From contig JABAKD010000027.1 of the NCBI GenBank assembly GCA_012845835.1, positions 16,072,573-16,136,572 on the forward strand: a DNA stretch of 64,000 nucleotides, in the 5' to 3' direction. The stretch comes from Undaria pinnatifida (Eukaryota > Sar > Phaeophyceae > Laminariales > Alariaceae). The position numbers and the translations under genes were made by a program. Below, one piece after another: positions 1 through 11,345 of this stretch (position 1 is the first letter of the stretch; every line of letters begins with the position of its first letter). The notes below the pieces were generated by a model that saw only the letters and a program-made list of their open reading frames with translations, did not search any database and was not told the DNA's origin.

Positions 1-250
1 TCCGCGCACAGACTGACTAAAATCATCCTGTTGACCCTGATAGCTACACTGTAGCTGTAAGGGGAGTCGCCGACCTATATCCTTAATGAGGACACACAAC
101 TCGTAATGCGCGCGATCGGAGTATCACACACAGCTTGCGAAGATGAGTTTCGACGAAATCTTCGATCTCACAGCTGGAGTGTATTTTAATTTTTATAATA
201 TTTAAGAAAATGAAAAATACACTTCAGCTGTGAGATCGACCAAAAACGAT
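1..250. repeat. Long inverted-repeat family, copy a
   Basis: Shares GCGCGCGATCGGAGTATCAC and the following AGCTTGC..GATGAGTTTCGAC with copies at 1148-1362, 7995-8560, 34262-34335, 55090-55165, 58858-58945 (reverse) and 62385-62460. Near 163-235 the end folds back on itself (CTCACAGCTGGAGTGTATTT against AAATACACTTCAGCTGTGAG). Confidence 0.7.
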
Positions 251-600
251 TTTTTGATTAAATCTAATAATATATCTTCAATTGTAAAAGGTGCATGCGT
301 ATGTACATATACCTGGTTCCAGGGCATCGATGCATACATAGAAATCCACATATGATACGGCCCAGTCGGTCGACAAAGCGGCCAATAAATATAATGTTGT
401 CAACCAACCTCGAGGATAACGCATCTACCAGGTAACTATTACCAGGTATATAATACGAACCAAAAGTCAGTTGGTCAACAGGAGAGAGAGCAGAATACAC
501 GCATCACATCATCACATCACACAAGATATACAGTTCTTTTTTTTTTCTCGTCTTTTCCCGCTCCCTCTTGCTCAAACGCCCCATCGAAATCTGTCAGAGT
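251..600. other. AT-rich non-coding stretch
   Basis: No gene seen. Contains two exact TACCAGGTA motifs (426-434, 440-448) and a T-rich tract near 536-548. A 78-codon minus-strand open frame here has no splice or composition support. Confidence 0.5.
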
Positions 601-1362
601 AATTAAAATACTTCCAAGCACTTGATATCACCTCATTATCTTTCTGGAGCCATCCATGCCGCCGCTGCAATTCACCCCCCCCCCCCCCCCCCCCGAACGC
701 CCCCTCCTTCCCCACCACCCGCACCATCGCCTAGACCTAGCACCACGCGTATAGCAAACCCCTACATTTATGCGACCTAAAGCTGTTAAAAACCCTTTCG
801 CCCCCCCCCCCCCCCCCGTCCGCCCCCCCCCCCGCCCCCCCCCACCCCCTCGAACGCTCCGCTCTCTCTGGTTGTACGAGTTACAGGATATACATGATAA
901 AATGGTGCATTCTTTCCACAACCGTCAGATTTATCCCCTTTAAGGATTTATAGTTTCCACGCACAGATTGAGCTGGGCGCCCCCCCCCCCTCCCGTTCCC
1001 TCTTTATCAAACCCAGGCCCCCACGTCCTTAGCAACTCCGCCCTCCCTTCACTGGTTATTTGACTTAGAAGATGCACTTGATAAACTGATGCATTTTCTT
1101 CTGCAGCTGTCAGATCTTGTCCCCCTCCAAAAACAGGGTTTTATAGTTTCCGCGTACATACTGACTAACATCACCCTGTTGACCCTGATACAAGCTACAC
1201 TGTAGTTGCAAGGGGAGTCGCCGACGACCTATATCCTTCATGAGGAGACACAACCCGTAATACGCGCGATCGGAGTATCACACACAGCTTGCAAAAATGA
1301 GTTTCGACAAAATCTTCGATCTCACAGCTGGAGTGTATTTTTATTTTTATAAAATACATATC
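600..1362. repeat. C-rich tandem units leading into long inverted-repeat family, copy b
   Basis: Two to three imperfect repeats: each has a poly-C run, then GATAAA.TGATGCATT, then CTGTCAGAT, TATAGTTTCC.CG and CTGAC. The last unit runs into the 1148-1362 family copy. Several C homopolymers longer than 12. Confidence 0.65.
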
Positions 1363-1439
1363 ACGTCGTCGTCATCTTCATCGTGGTCGTGCCGCCTGCG
1401 TGCCGGAGTGTTCATTCCGTCGTGCTGCCCTCACCCCTC

Positions 1440-1834
1440 ACCCCCGACTTTTTTTTTTCACACACTACATCTACTTTCCAGCTTCTGGGCAAGCCGTGGT
1501 CACAGGTGTCGTCCCTTCTTCCCCCCGGTTCTTCCCTTCAATTTTTATTGCGCACAGGGTTCGGCAATCCCACTACTCGTCGATTTTTCAACGAGTTGAG
1601 TTGCTAGCTCACGCTCTCGAGCTTTCCGCATGTCAATTCGGGCACAAGAAAACGTCCCCACGACGAATTTATACGCGTACGCACCCGGGGGGACTCGAAC
1701 TCACGAAACTGACCTATACCAGGCTCGAGGATAACCTGATACGTCACCGGACGAGTTTACACGAGTATGCACCCGGGGGGACTCGAACTCACGAAACTGA
1801 CCTATACTAGGCTTGAGGATAACCTGATACGTCA
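1440..1834 (-). mobile_element. tRNA-derived SINE with duplicated head
   Basis: Read on the minus strand, a tRNA-like head with pol III box A (TGGCGTATCAGG type; here TGACGTATCAGG) and box B (GTTCGAGTCCC), a body, and an A-rich tail. The head occurs twice in tandem (about 1681-1758 and 1759-1834), suggesting a dimeric head or slippage. Confidence 0.8.
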
Positions 1835-1849
1835 CCGGTACTGCCTATT

Positions 1850-1931
1850 TTTCTTCTTTTTTCACACACATCTACTTTCCAGCTTCTGGACAAGCCGTGG
1901 TCACAGGTTTTTTTTTTTTTTTTTTTTTTTA
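1850..1931 (-). mobile_element. SINE tail fragment ending in T tract
   Basis: Matches the tail end of the SINE (CTTTCCAGCTTCTGGACAAG) and then breaks into a run of more than 20 T. Truncated copy. Confidence 0.65.
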
Positions 1932-2333
1932 TCCTCCGGCGGATGGGGAAAAATAAAGCTTTAGCTCACCACACTTCCGCGTATTTTCATACGCGTCGTG
2001 TGTCGATTCAACTCAGTTGCTTTCGCAGCCCAACGCTAGCTGGCGCACCCTTCGAGTCCCATTGTAGGTATAGCGTAAGCTGTCCCTATCATTGGTCCTC
2101 GTTACAACCCCGGCAGCGCAAGCTGCCGTTGTATACGGGTGCGTGTGTATGTCGACCCGGCCTGTCCCCTGAGGGTCAGGTTCGGTGGAGATAGCCACCC
2201 GGAATGTCATCTTTCCGGGTAGTGTGGGACTTGCGCAAGCTCACCCACTAACAAAACCCCTGGCCATGGGAGATGGCCTTCCGCCGGACTTGGTCCAGTT
2301 ACGGTCCACCCTACCCATTCGGGCGTTGGTCCT
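1932..2333. other. Unassigned non-coding segment between SINE pieces
   Basis: High-complexity sequence with no convincing open frame or splice pattern. It lies between a truncated SINE tail and the next SINE body, so it may be an inserted element of another family. Confidence 0.35.
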
Positions 2334-2578
2334 CGCGTGGTCACAGGTGTCGTCCCTTCTTCCCCCCGGTTCTTGCCTTCAATTTTTATCGCGCATAGGG
2401 TTCAGCAATCCTACTGCTCGTCATTTTTTCATCGAGTGTTGCTAACCCACGCTCTCGCGCTTTCCGCAAGGGAAAAAGACCCCGCGCATTTACACGAGTA
2501 TGCACTCGGGGGGATTCGAACTCGCGAAAGTGACTTATACCAGAGTCGAGATTAACCTCATACGCCACCGGGGCGACC
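2334..2578 (-). mobile_element. tRNA-derived SINE, nearly full copy
   Basis: Head at the right end (minus strand): CGGTCGCCCCGGTGGCGTAT, with box B as GTTCGAATCCC. The body matches the copies at 31.5 and 56.8 kb. Confidence 0.8.
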
Positions 2579-2949
2579 GACTGTATTCATGAACTGCCCA
2601 TACTACGCCATGGCTGTCTTGCGTTCGTTTGAGCAATGCTACATACCAGGTACAGTATACTGCTGTTCAGCGTTGTTTTTTGTAGGCAATTCCCCCCGGA
2701 GTCTCATAGCTAGATAGGGGTTCATAGCAATTTTCGGGTCGGGTCGGCATTGGTTGATCGTTCGTTACCGCAACAACAGGTGGTGCCGGAAGGCGTGTTG
2801 CGCACAGCGCCGTCACATGCCGCTTAGCGTCATCTTTTGTCGACGCTTCACCCCCGGAGTCTGAAAGGGTTCATTAAACTAAAACATTAAAGGGGTTGGT
2901 TGCTTCATTAGTCTAGCAACTTTAGGGTCGGGTCGGTGCTATTATTAGT

Positions 2950-2997
<48 letters not shown>

Positions 2998-3072
2998 GCT
3001 GCTGCTGTTTAGCGCAGCAGGTGCAAGAAGGCGTGCTGCGCACAGCGCCACACACAATACTATTGAGAAACT
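2579..3072. repeat. (GTT)n microsatellite and flanks
   Basis: About 2950-3010 is an uninterrupted GTT/GCT run. The 2.7-2.95 kb flank has two similar 'gggtcgggtcgg' stretches about 190 bp apart and no gene. Confidence 0.7.
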
Positions 3073-3357
3073 CTATGTGCAGGACGGACCTGCAACGAAT
3101 TCTTGCAGGACGTGCCTCTGATTGGCCACCTGCCGCTTTTTATTGCCTGCGTTTTTTTTTGGCGAACGCCTGCCGAACGCGCGGCGAAGCCGCGCGAGGG
3201 CACTTTTAGCCCCACGTACCGGTCAAACGGTCAGGGGTTGGGTTGGGGTTAGGGTTAGGGTTAGGGTTGGGGTTGGGTGGGGTCTGTGCAGGTACCTGGG
3301 ACAAAAGTGTGCCAAAACGTCCTGCAAGAATTCGTTGCAGGCCCGTCCTGCAAATAG
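3073..3357. mobile_element. MITE-like element with about 40-bp inverted ends
   Basis: Left TGCAGGACGGACCTGCAACG (from 3078) is the inverse of the right end CGTTGCAGGCCCGTCCTGCA (to 3351); the repeat continues inward through GAATTC. Inside is a GGGTTAGGGTTAGGG-type tract (about 3236-3275). No coding capacity and no clear target-site duplication. Confidence 0.65.
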
Positions 3358-3834
3358 GGGCTCCCATTAACTAAACACTATTTAATACCTGGTACTATTA
3401 TTATTTTGTTTTTGTTTTTGTTTTTGTTTATTTCGTATTTCTCTCTTCCAATGTATTTCTGTTGCTGACGTATGTATGTTGTGCCTGTCGTACCCAGTAC
3501 TAGGGCATGACATTGCGTTGTCGAATGCATTACGATGCATTATCTCTGTGTCGTGGCTTGTGACCACAGAGCTGATCTTTCTAGGGTGAAGAATCAGTAC
3601 GGACACTGGGTGTGCTGGATGTCGACGAGTAGAAGAACGGTTTAATGTGAAGAACACACACACACACATTCCTCATTAATACCTCATTAATAGTATAATC
3701 TATCTGCTTTGTCGTGGCGTTTTTGCTTCCTAATTATCAAGCTTCGTTTTTGTATTCGGTACGGCGGCCAGCGACGATGACGGTATTGGCACATTGGCAC
3801 CACGGCTACTGCCGTCAGAACAGTGCGCAGGTGA
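3358..3834. other. Non-coding, partial dispersed repeat
   Basis: About 3480-3625 resembles 29555-29620 (GAATCAGTACGGACACTGGG). No gene seen. Confidence 0.4.
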
Positions 3835-3991
3835 TAAGATTCAGCTGTGATATATGCGTGTACCGCCTTTGGTACGTACCACCTTTGGTTTGGTTGTGTT
3901 TTTCCCTTGGGGTATTCCTCAGCTCCAGAGTGACTGGAGCCTATCCTGTGACCACGGACTTGATCATGCGCGTTAATGTGAGAACAACAGC

Positions 3992-4025
<34 letters not shown>

Positions 4026-4040
4026 TCATCAACAACAACA
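3835..4040 (+). repeat. Dispersed repeat with (AAC)n tail, copy 1
   Basis: Shared with about 17740-17895 and 46310-46455: GAGTGACTGGAGCCT..CCTGTGACCAC.GACTTGAT..GCG..TTAATGTGA, then AACAACAGCAACAACAAC. The common end with a microsatellite tail suggests a retroposon 3' end. Confidence 0.6.
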
Positions 4041-4264
4041 GCAGCAGCAACAGACCATGTGGCAATGCTCCTACTCCGACGGTAGGGTCATTTGAAGGCC
4101 AGTATGCTTGCTGCCCCCGATGTTGTTGGATGGCGTCATCTTCTGTGTTGCTCAGTCGTGTTGGTCGTAGTTGCTGGGTAGTCTGTGGTGCTTTGTTTTT
4201 CTTTTTTGTCGTGCCGTCCTGTTTCCCTTTTTTTATTCATCTTCTTCTTTTTTCAACTTGTAGT

Positions 4265-4440
4265 CTGGTGTGCTGGCTTTGAATGTTTTGTTTTTTGCGC
4301 GCGTGCTCATTGCGGTTGGCATTGCATGCAGGGCCAGATCACCTTGCTGTATTTGCAATGTGCGTCTCTGTCTCGTAGTTTGTGACAACAGATCTCGTCT
4401 CTCTTTGAGGCATCAGCGCGAACACTGGTTGTGCTGGATG
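4265..4440 (+). repeat. Dispersed repeat pair member
   Basis: Similar to 9552-9755: TAGTCTGGTGTGCTGGCTT, then TTGCTGTATTTGCAATGTG and CTCTGTCTCGTAGTTTGTGA. Non-coding. Confidence 0.6.
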
Positions 4441-4499
4441 GAGATCGGTGAAAAGCTCAGTGTGATGTGAAGAAAAACACTTTGGCGACTGGCCACAGC

Positions 4500-5600
4500 T
4501 GCAGATGACGGCGTGGATGAATCAATACATGGAAGAAGGGATACATTACGTGATGGATGGATGGGTGCCCACGAGTAGAGCTTACCATTTTTTATACAAC
4601 ATGGTTGACGCAGACTGTGTACGAGACGAAGGGGGGTTTACCGTACATTGGTTTGGTTGATTGGTTGCGTTTCATTTGGGTTAGGGATAGGGTCAAGGTA
4701 TATATAACTTGAAGTGTATGTCAACCATGTTGTCGACAAATCGGGAAGGTACCCTCGATGGATGGGCGCATTGGTCCTCGGGCGGGTGGAAGGATGGATG
4801 GATGCAAGGATGCACAGTTTGATCTACGGGCGTGTGGATTGATGGGTGGATTGACGGATGGATGGACCCCAACTCGCCTCTCTCACCACAACCCTTGTTT
4901 CTTTTTTCTTACCCCCGTTCCTTGGCCGTTTATGCCTTTGGCCCACAGAAGCTGCATCGACCCTGGAACCAGTTCCGCGCGCTCTCTGTCTCCCGTCACA
5001 CTTTTCGCGCCGCGCGTCCCCCCCCCCCCCCCCCCTCCCTCTCAACTCCCTCTTGTAGGTACTTACTTCACTCCTTCCCCCTGCCTAGAAAGCTAACACC
5101 ATCGTCGAGAACCGCACCAACCATACATTGCTGATACGTTGTGAGGCTGGACACCAGCACGACAGCAGTGGTCCCATCAGCTCAACGCTACACATTAAAT
5201 TCATTAAAGTTACTATTAATACTCATTTTGGCGATTTTCGGGTGTTGTACATTATTGTTGGGTTTATCCCCATGGGTAGAACTAACCCTAACCTTAACCT
5301 ATACTATATACTATATATAATGCCATGCCGGTCGGAGTGCCCCCTGATGACGTCACTGGGATTAAATGGTTCAAAATACACAATAATGTGTATCACACCG
5401 ATTTTCAGGGTGACAGCGTTCCTTCACGCGTGCGGTACGCTTTCGACGTTGTTGGCGTGTACACCAGGGAGGGAGGTCTATCGACCTATGTTTAGCCCGC
5501 CAGTGCCTTCGCGCCGCCTTAGGGTTAGCTGCACCTAGTCGCATAGCTCCTGCCCCTCTTTCTTCTTTGGCTCGCCCCCCCCCCCTCTCCCCCCTTCTTC
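4500..5600. other. GGAT-rich and non-coding stretch
   Basis: GGATGGATGG-like degenerate repeats around 4550-4865, then C-rich sequence (C run near 5020-5034). Open frames here read repeats and are not taken as genes. Confidence 0.45.
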
Positions 5601-7990
5601 CCCCCCGTTCCCGCTTCCTTCTACTTGTATGGTCATATGACTACGGCCATGGATGAAATGAGTACGCCCTCATCTGTCCCCCCCCCCCTCCAGACCCCGC
5701 CCCCCTCCCCCCCCCCCCCCCCCCCCCCGCGCGCCATGTTCCCACCGCCCCCCTCACTTCAATTGAAAACGTACGATAACTCCCATTTCCTTTGGCTCCG
5801 TACCCCCCCCCCCCCCCCGTTTTTCTTCCCCCTCCCCCTCTAGCCCCCCCACCCCTGGCGTCCGACCTCCTTCTGTTGTTTGTTGTTGTTGTTTGATGAT
5901 GATGCCGTTGTCCTCACGTGAATTATCATCGCCATAATCTAGTCTGTGGTCACAATGAATGCTCAACTTACTCCGGCATGGAAGAATACCCCAGGAAAAA
6001 TATGAAGCAATCAAAAATAATGCACATGATGGTAAATGAGGATAATGACAATGATGAAGATGATATTCTCATATTATCTCATTTTGCTGGACTAGCCTGT
6101 GATTATAGAAGAGAAGAAGAAACGCGTCCCGATGTGAGAGCATCAATTACAAAATAGTTCGTGCAGCACTGAAGCTGTTCCTTCCTGGGCTGGACGGGCA
6201 TCATACACGCTAGTGTTGCGGTATCATCATACATGCCACACTGCTTCTCTGTCCGCGCTGCCTCGACGGACGACCACCACCACTGGAACTGCTGTCTCGT
6301 GCATGCCTCGTTGCTAAGGGATTGGCGGTGCGCCGGATGGACACGACAACGTACTATACCTGCGTTAGGCTTACAGTAGTAGTGGTCCGCCTACGTCGTA
6401 GAGCTCTGGTATGTGCACTAAAGAGGGAAATACCGTCACTATATCGGCAACCGGCACGACTACTCCAAATACTCTTACTACTGGTTGTTACCACCGTAGC
6501 CAAGCGATTTAGCAAGCACTATAGCGGGCAATCGCCACTACGAGTATAGATGAACCACTACTCTTCACATCGATTATGCTGCCATGGGTGTCAATATTAT
6601 TTATTTCGGCTTGAGGCCACGGAAGATCGCGCAGAAATACTTTGAGTAGGAGCTCGCATGGAGGCATTTCGCGTACATATAAACCGCTTGAAAATAGACT
6701 GACATCTGCCAACAAGATCCTTATTTCGAAATCTCAGAAAAAATACAGCAAATATCCAATATATTACAGAGCTTTTCAGGCGCATTTAGCCCTTTTTCGA
6801 ACTCCATAACAAACCACCCCTATAGTATTATTAGTAGTGTCCCTCTATATTTTCTTCTAAAAAGCCGTTAAACCCCACATATGACAGAGTTATGTCATCC
6901 GCCTGGTGAGCAGCAAGGCTTCAGGTGAAAACCGTTTTGCGATCGGTGATGTACCCATTCGTTGTAGTAGGCTCCTGCGCGTGAATTGAAATATTTCAGC
7001 GATTTCGGTAGCTTTTGGTGTTGCTGCTCGCAAGTTCGAACTCACGAAAACACCTCGTGAGTCGCTTCTGGCTGCCTGCGACTGCTGGCTGGCGCACGCG
7101 ACGTCGTCATACACCCCACCAGGAGCGTCCCTTAATTTTGCGGGCCGTGGTTGCTTGTTGGGGCTGGAGCTGCCCGCTAGTAGTGAAGTGCATACGTTCT
7201 GTTGGGGGTCGTTTTTTGTCTCGTTTGGTGTACTCCAAATTTGGACCACTGCAGTGCCTCAGAGTCAGTCGAGGTGTGGGTCCAGGTCCAACCTCAGCTG
7301 AGAACCGGAGGGACACCGATCTGGAGAGACTCACAGCATCTGTGGATCAAGCCCTTTTTTTCATGGGTTTCCGGGTCTGTGTTCCGCGATCCAGCCGAAG
7401 CTCTAAACGCAGCGTGTTAACCTATCCGTGTGCTTTACTGTTCCGATACAACATCTAGATACTAGAGTTACCGGAAAACCGGGGACCAGGGAACGCTTGG
7501 GTCTCCCCGTGGCCTTGAACAAAAAAAAAAATTGACCGATGAAAATGACGATTGATTATAATGTACCTGGTACATTGCACTGTACTGCTGTACATTGTAC
7601 TGATTGATTGCAGTGATTGTACTCGTAGCAAGAAGCAGTGCGAGCTGCCGGATCTCTGTGTTCGTACTGCAATGGAACGAGCTGCAGAATCACATGCGCG
7701 CAACACGGTGATAGGCTTTCGTGCTGCCACGTGCTCTTCTTTCGTATAATAGCGGCTTGATTGGACCACACCCACTCACAATCGTTTCTTCTGGTCGCTG
7801 AACATCGATCTCAAAAGGGTTCAATATCGTGGACTATACAATACCAGGTAGTTTTTCCGTGTCTTGTGGCATATGCCTGGCATGCGCTTTTTTTCGTGTT
7901 TTGTCGCATTCCAGGATGTTTATTTGAGGCAATGCGACCGCAGGACAACGTTGATACTGCTATTAATAGTACCTGGGTGCATATGATACA
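5600..7990. other. Non-coding stretch with C runs and short repeats
   Basis: Long C homopolymers at about 5700-5728 and 5805-5818. A possible diverged SINE head (minus, about 7015-7135) carries GAGTTCGAAC. I see no exon pattern. Confidence 0.4.
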
Positions 7991-7994
7991 CATA

Positions 7995-8560
7995 CGTACC
8001 TATATCCTTGATGAGTGCTGGTACACAACTCGTAATGCGCGCGATCGGAGTATCACACACAGCTTGCAAGGATGAGTTTCGACGAAATCTTCGATCTCAC
8101 AGCTGGAGTGTATTTTTATTTTTATAATACGTATATATTTTCGACAAAATCTTCGATCTCACAGCTGGAGTGTATTTTTATTTGTATGCAAACTGTAATA
8201 TGTTTGAAGTAGATACGAATCCCACCGAAAACGATGTGGAACAAAATAATCCTTCCTATAGTATGATACAAACCGCAAGAAAATCCCGGCCTATTTCCTC
8301 AAGTGAATGTGCTATGATATGATGATGTGATGATATTATAAAAAATGAAAATACACTCCAGCTGTGAGATCGAAGATTTCGTCGAAACTCATCTTTGCAA
8401 GCTGTGTGTGATACTCCGATCGCGCGCATTACGAGTTGTGTGTCCTCATTAAGGATATAGGTCGGCGACTCCCCTTACAACTACAGTGTAGCTATCAGGG
8501 TCAACAGGGTGATTTTAGTCAGTCTGTGCGCGGAAACTATAAAACCCGTTTCTGAGGGGG
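7995..8560. repeat. Long inverted-repeat family, copies c and c' facing each other
   Basis: 7995-8130 is plus and 8335-8560 is the reverse complement of the same sequence (CATTACGAGTTGTGTGTCCT, then AAGGATATAGGTCGGCGACT). The pair would form a large foldback with a loop of about 200 bp. A G-rich region follows (8630-8830). Confidence 0.75.
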
Positions 8561-8930
8561 ACAAAATCTGACAGCTGTGAAGGGAGATGTATCATTTTAT
8601 CAAGTGAATCTTGTAAGTCGAATAACCGGTGAAGGGGGGGGCGGACTTTTGAAGGACGTGGGGGCCTGGTTTTGATCAAAAGCGAGCGGGTTTGGAGGGG
8701 GGGGGGGGGGGGGAAAGGGGGGGGCAATTTGTGCATGTAAGTTATAATCCTTTTAAGGGGATAAATCTCACGGTTTTGGCACCAGTTTATTATTGGGGGG
8801 GGGGGGGTTGGGGCGGGGGTGGGGCGTGTGGGGCAGCTCAATATGTGCGTGGAAACTATACATTATTATACCAGGTATGTGATATGATAGCTATTTCCTC
8901 AGGTGCATCTGCTATCCCGGGCTATTCCTG

Positions 8931-8980
8931 ATGTACACGATGTACACGATGTACACGATGTACACGATGTACACGATGTA
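8931..8980 (+). repeat. 9-bp tandem repeat (TGTACACGA)n
   Basis: Five successive units of TGTACACGA, the last one changed. Each unit holds the palindrome TGTACA. Confidence 0.85.
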
Positions 8981-8986
8981 GACGAA

Positions 8987-9290
8987 GCAGTCGTCCCCTG
9001 TAGAGTTGTAGGTGAATCTCGTCCCTACTATTATCAAAATCAATACTGCGGGTTCGAATCCAACTGAGTGCAGCCCGGGCTCGCAGGGACTTTTTATACT
9101 CGTGGCGTAAAAAAATGACGAGCGGAAAGCGCGAGGGCGTGAGTTAGCAAAAAATCGATGAAAACCGACGAACATGTCAAGCCGAAAAGTGGAAATGCCG
9201 AAATTTATGCGCGTTAAAAATGAAGGCATGTACAGACCAGGGGGATGAAGGGAAGACACCTTTGACCACGACTTGTTGTCCAGAAGGTCG
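8987..9290 (+). mobile_element. Diverged tRNA-derived SINE, plus orientation
   Basis: Box B-like GGTTCGAATCC at about 9053. The body has GAAAGCGCGAGGGCGTGAGTTAGC, reading as the reverse of the minus-strand copies. The head's box A is poorly kept. Confidence 0.6.
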
Positions 9291-11220
9291 CTGACCGTAA
9301 AAGCTCTTATCTGTTACCAGGTATTAATTAATTATACGACTTGAGCTGGACAGTAAAGTGATGATAAAATAAAAAATAAGAAATGTGGGCTGGGTGGACC
9401 GTATCAACACCCTCCAGCTTTTTTCCATAATCGAAATACCGCTCCTTTTTCGTCTCGAGGTGTGTGTGGAGCGTGGAGCTGTGTTTTCTTGACATTAAAC
9501 TGACCTTTGCGCCCTTTTTTTTCCTGTTCTTCTTTTCTTTTTTCTTAGAAAAATAGTCTGGTGTGCTGGCTTGCATATGTTTTGCCTTCCTCGTGTTAAA
9601 TGAATGCGGTTGGCGTTGCATGGCCAATGACTCACTTGCTGTATTTGCAATGTGTATCTCTGTCTCGTAGTTTGTGACCACATACTCTAGTCTAGGAGCG
9701 GTCCAAGAATTCGTCGCTCTACGAGGCATCAGCACGGCGGTTGTTGTGCCGGATGTACAGCAGATGGGCGCGAACAGAAAAAAATCGAGCTGTTATGATA
9801 CATACCTGATATCGAGTATTCAAGACTTTAAAGCTCCCATGATTTGATACAAGAAGCCCCGGTGTTGTCTGTCTTGCGTACCACTACATACATTGTGCTA
9901 TTATGACGGGGCCAGGCCGACCAGAAAACAACTGGTCCTAGTGTCTACTATTAATGGTATAAAGGTACAACAGTATAATGTTTTGATTATATCTGATTCA
10001 ATGATGTCCATCAGACGACTGCAGGCGTTTCGAGCCACCGAGGCATCCACGGAAAGCTCCCCTTTGTTGTGTGCTGAGTAGAGACGGTGCTGTGGCCCAC
10101 GGCGGCTATGTAAGAAGGGTGGCGAGTAGTATCGGGGATTCATCGAAGCGGCGAGTTGTGTCATGACGAGGTGGGTGGCACAGGGACTATGAGGGCATTT
10201 GGTAGCCATTCCCGGATTTTGGGCCTTGCGCTTGGCATCTTCTCGCCGCATCTGTTGTCCCCAGCACATTAGCTAGCTCCCATAAACCACCTTGCAACGA
10301 CAGCAAAATCCGTGCAGCAGCGTCTCTTAGGTACAATCCGAATCCCTAGGTGTCAATCGCGCCATAGACAGACCCGTTAAATACCGTCGCTGCAGCTCTT
10401 ACAGCCCTCGAGACCGACACCTACATGGCCCTATCCCTAAGCATAACCCCGTCTCGAACCCAAAACGCAAATAGTGCTGAAAACCGGGGGTGGCTTCCAG
10501 AAGTCGCCGACGTCGTGATTTAAATATCGCCTATCATACGTACTGTAGTCTTCACTATTATATCAGATTCTCCCAGAGTCTGTTGCAGCGGTGGGGCCAG
10601 GATGTGCTGCGAAGCGTGGCGATTGTCCTTACCAATGCCGCGTGGAGGATCTATTTCTGTGTATAGGAGCGGGTATCTAGCTGCCGAAGAAGCTGCTACC
10701 TTGAACAGATGGAGGCAAGGAGGAGTGGCCCGGCGAGGAATCTAGTCCGTTGTGTGTTAAAATCCTTTCAGGAAAAATCACGGATACCTAGTGCTTCTGA
10801 GCGCTACCCAAAGAACAAAGATCTAAGTGAAACCATGTGAATGCCTGTGGTGTCTGTCACCTATTGCCTGTGGTTAAGGCAACCTCGTTACCTCGTTACC
10901 TCGTTACAACAACTGCAATCACGGAGACCGGAGCTGGATTGGGGGTTTGCGAGGCCGATTGATTTGTGTGCCTCCTTCTACGGACTACTGTGAAACAAGA
11001 GGTGAGAAATCCCCTCTGGGAGTAGTAGCGGGCTGGTCCCGAGGGCTTCGCCTGCTTGTAACATCAACTGGGGTTCTCGAAATCGAAGAATGATGTATTT
11101 TTTCTGTTCGTATTATGTTAAACTTGATGTACCCATTCCCAGTCCAAACAGCCCACAGGCATGACTCTCGCCTAGAAACTTTATTTTCGTACAAGTACAT
11201 CCCGAATGATTTACCCCCAT
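9291..11220. other. Non-coding stretch with dispersed repeat
   Basis: 9552-9755 is the second copy of the 4.27-kb repeat. A 122-codon minus-strand frame at about 9901-10269 has no recognisable features. No exon chain seen. Confidence 0.4.
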
Positions 11221-11345
11221 GTAGCAAAATACCGATGAAAGTCGCCAACCAGTGAATCTGCTGAATCCTACGCGCCATAAAAATTAAGACAAGTGCCGAG
11301 GGGGAGAAGGGAAGGACGCCTGGGACTGCACCTTGCCCACGGGGC
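11221..11345 (+). mobile_element. SINE body fragment, plus orientation
   Basis: Matches the central SINE body (GAAAGTCGCCAACCAGTGAAT, CATAAAAATTAAGAC, GGGGGAGAAGGGAAGGACG). Head and tail missing. Confidence 0.5.

Noticed and set aside
8931-8980. CRISPR-like short array
   Set aside because: Direct tandem units without spacers in a eukaryotic genome; a microsatellite.
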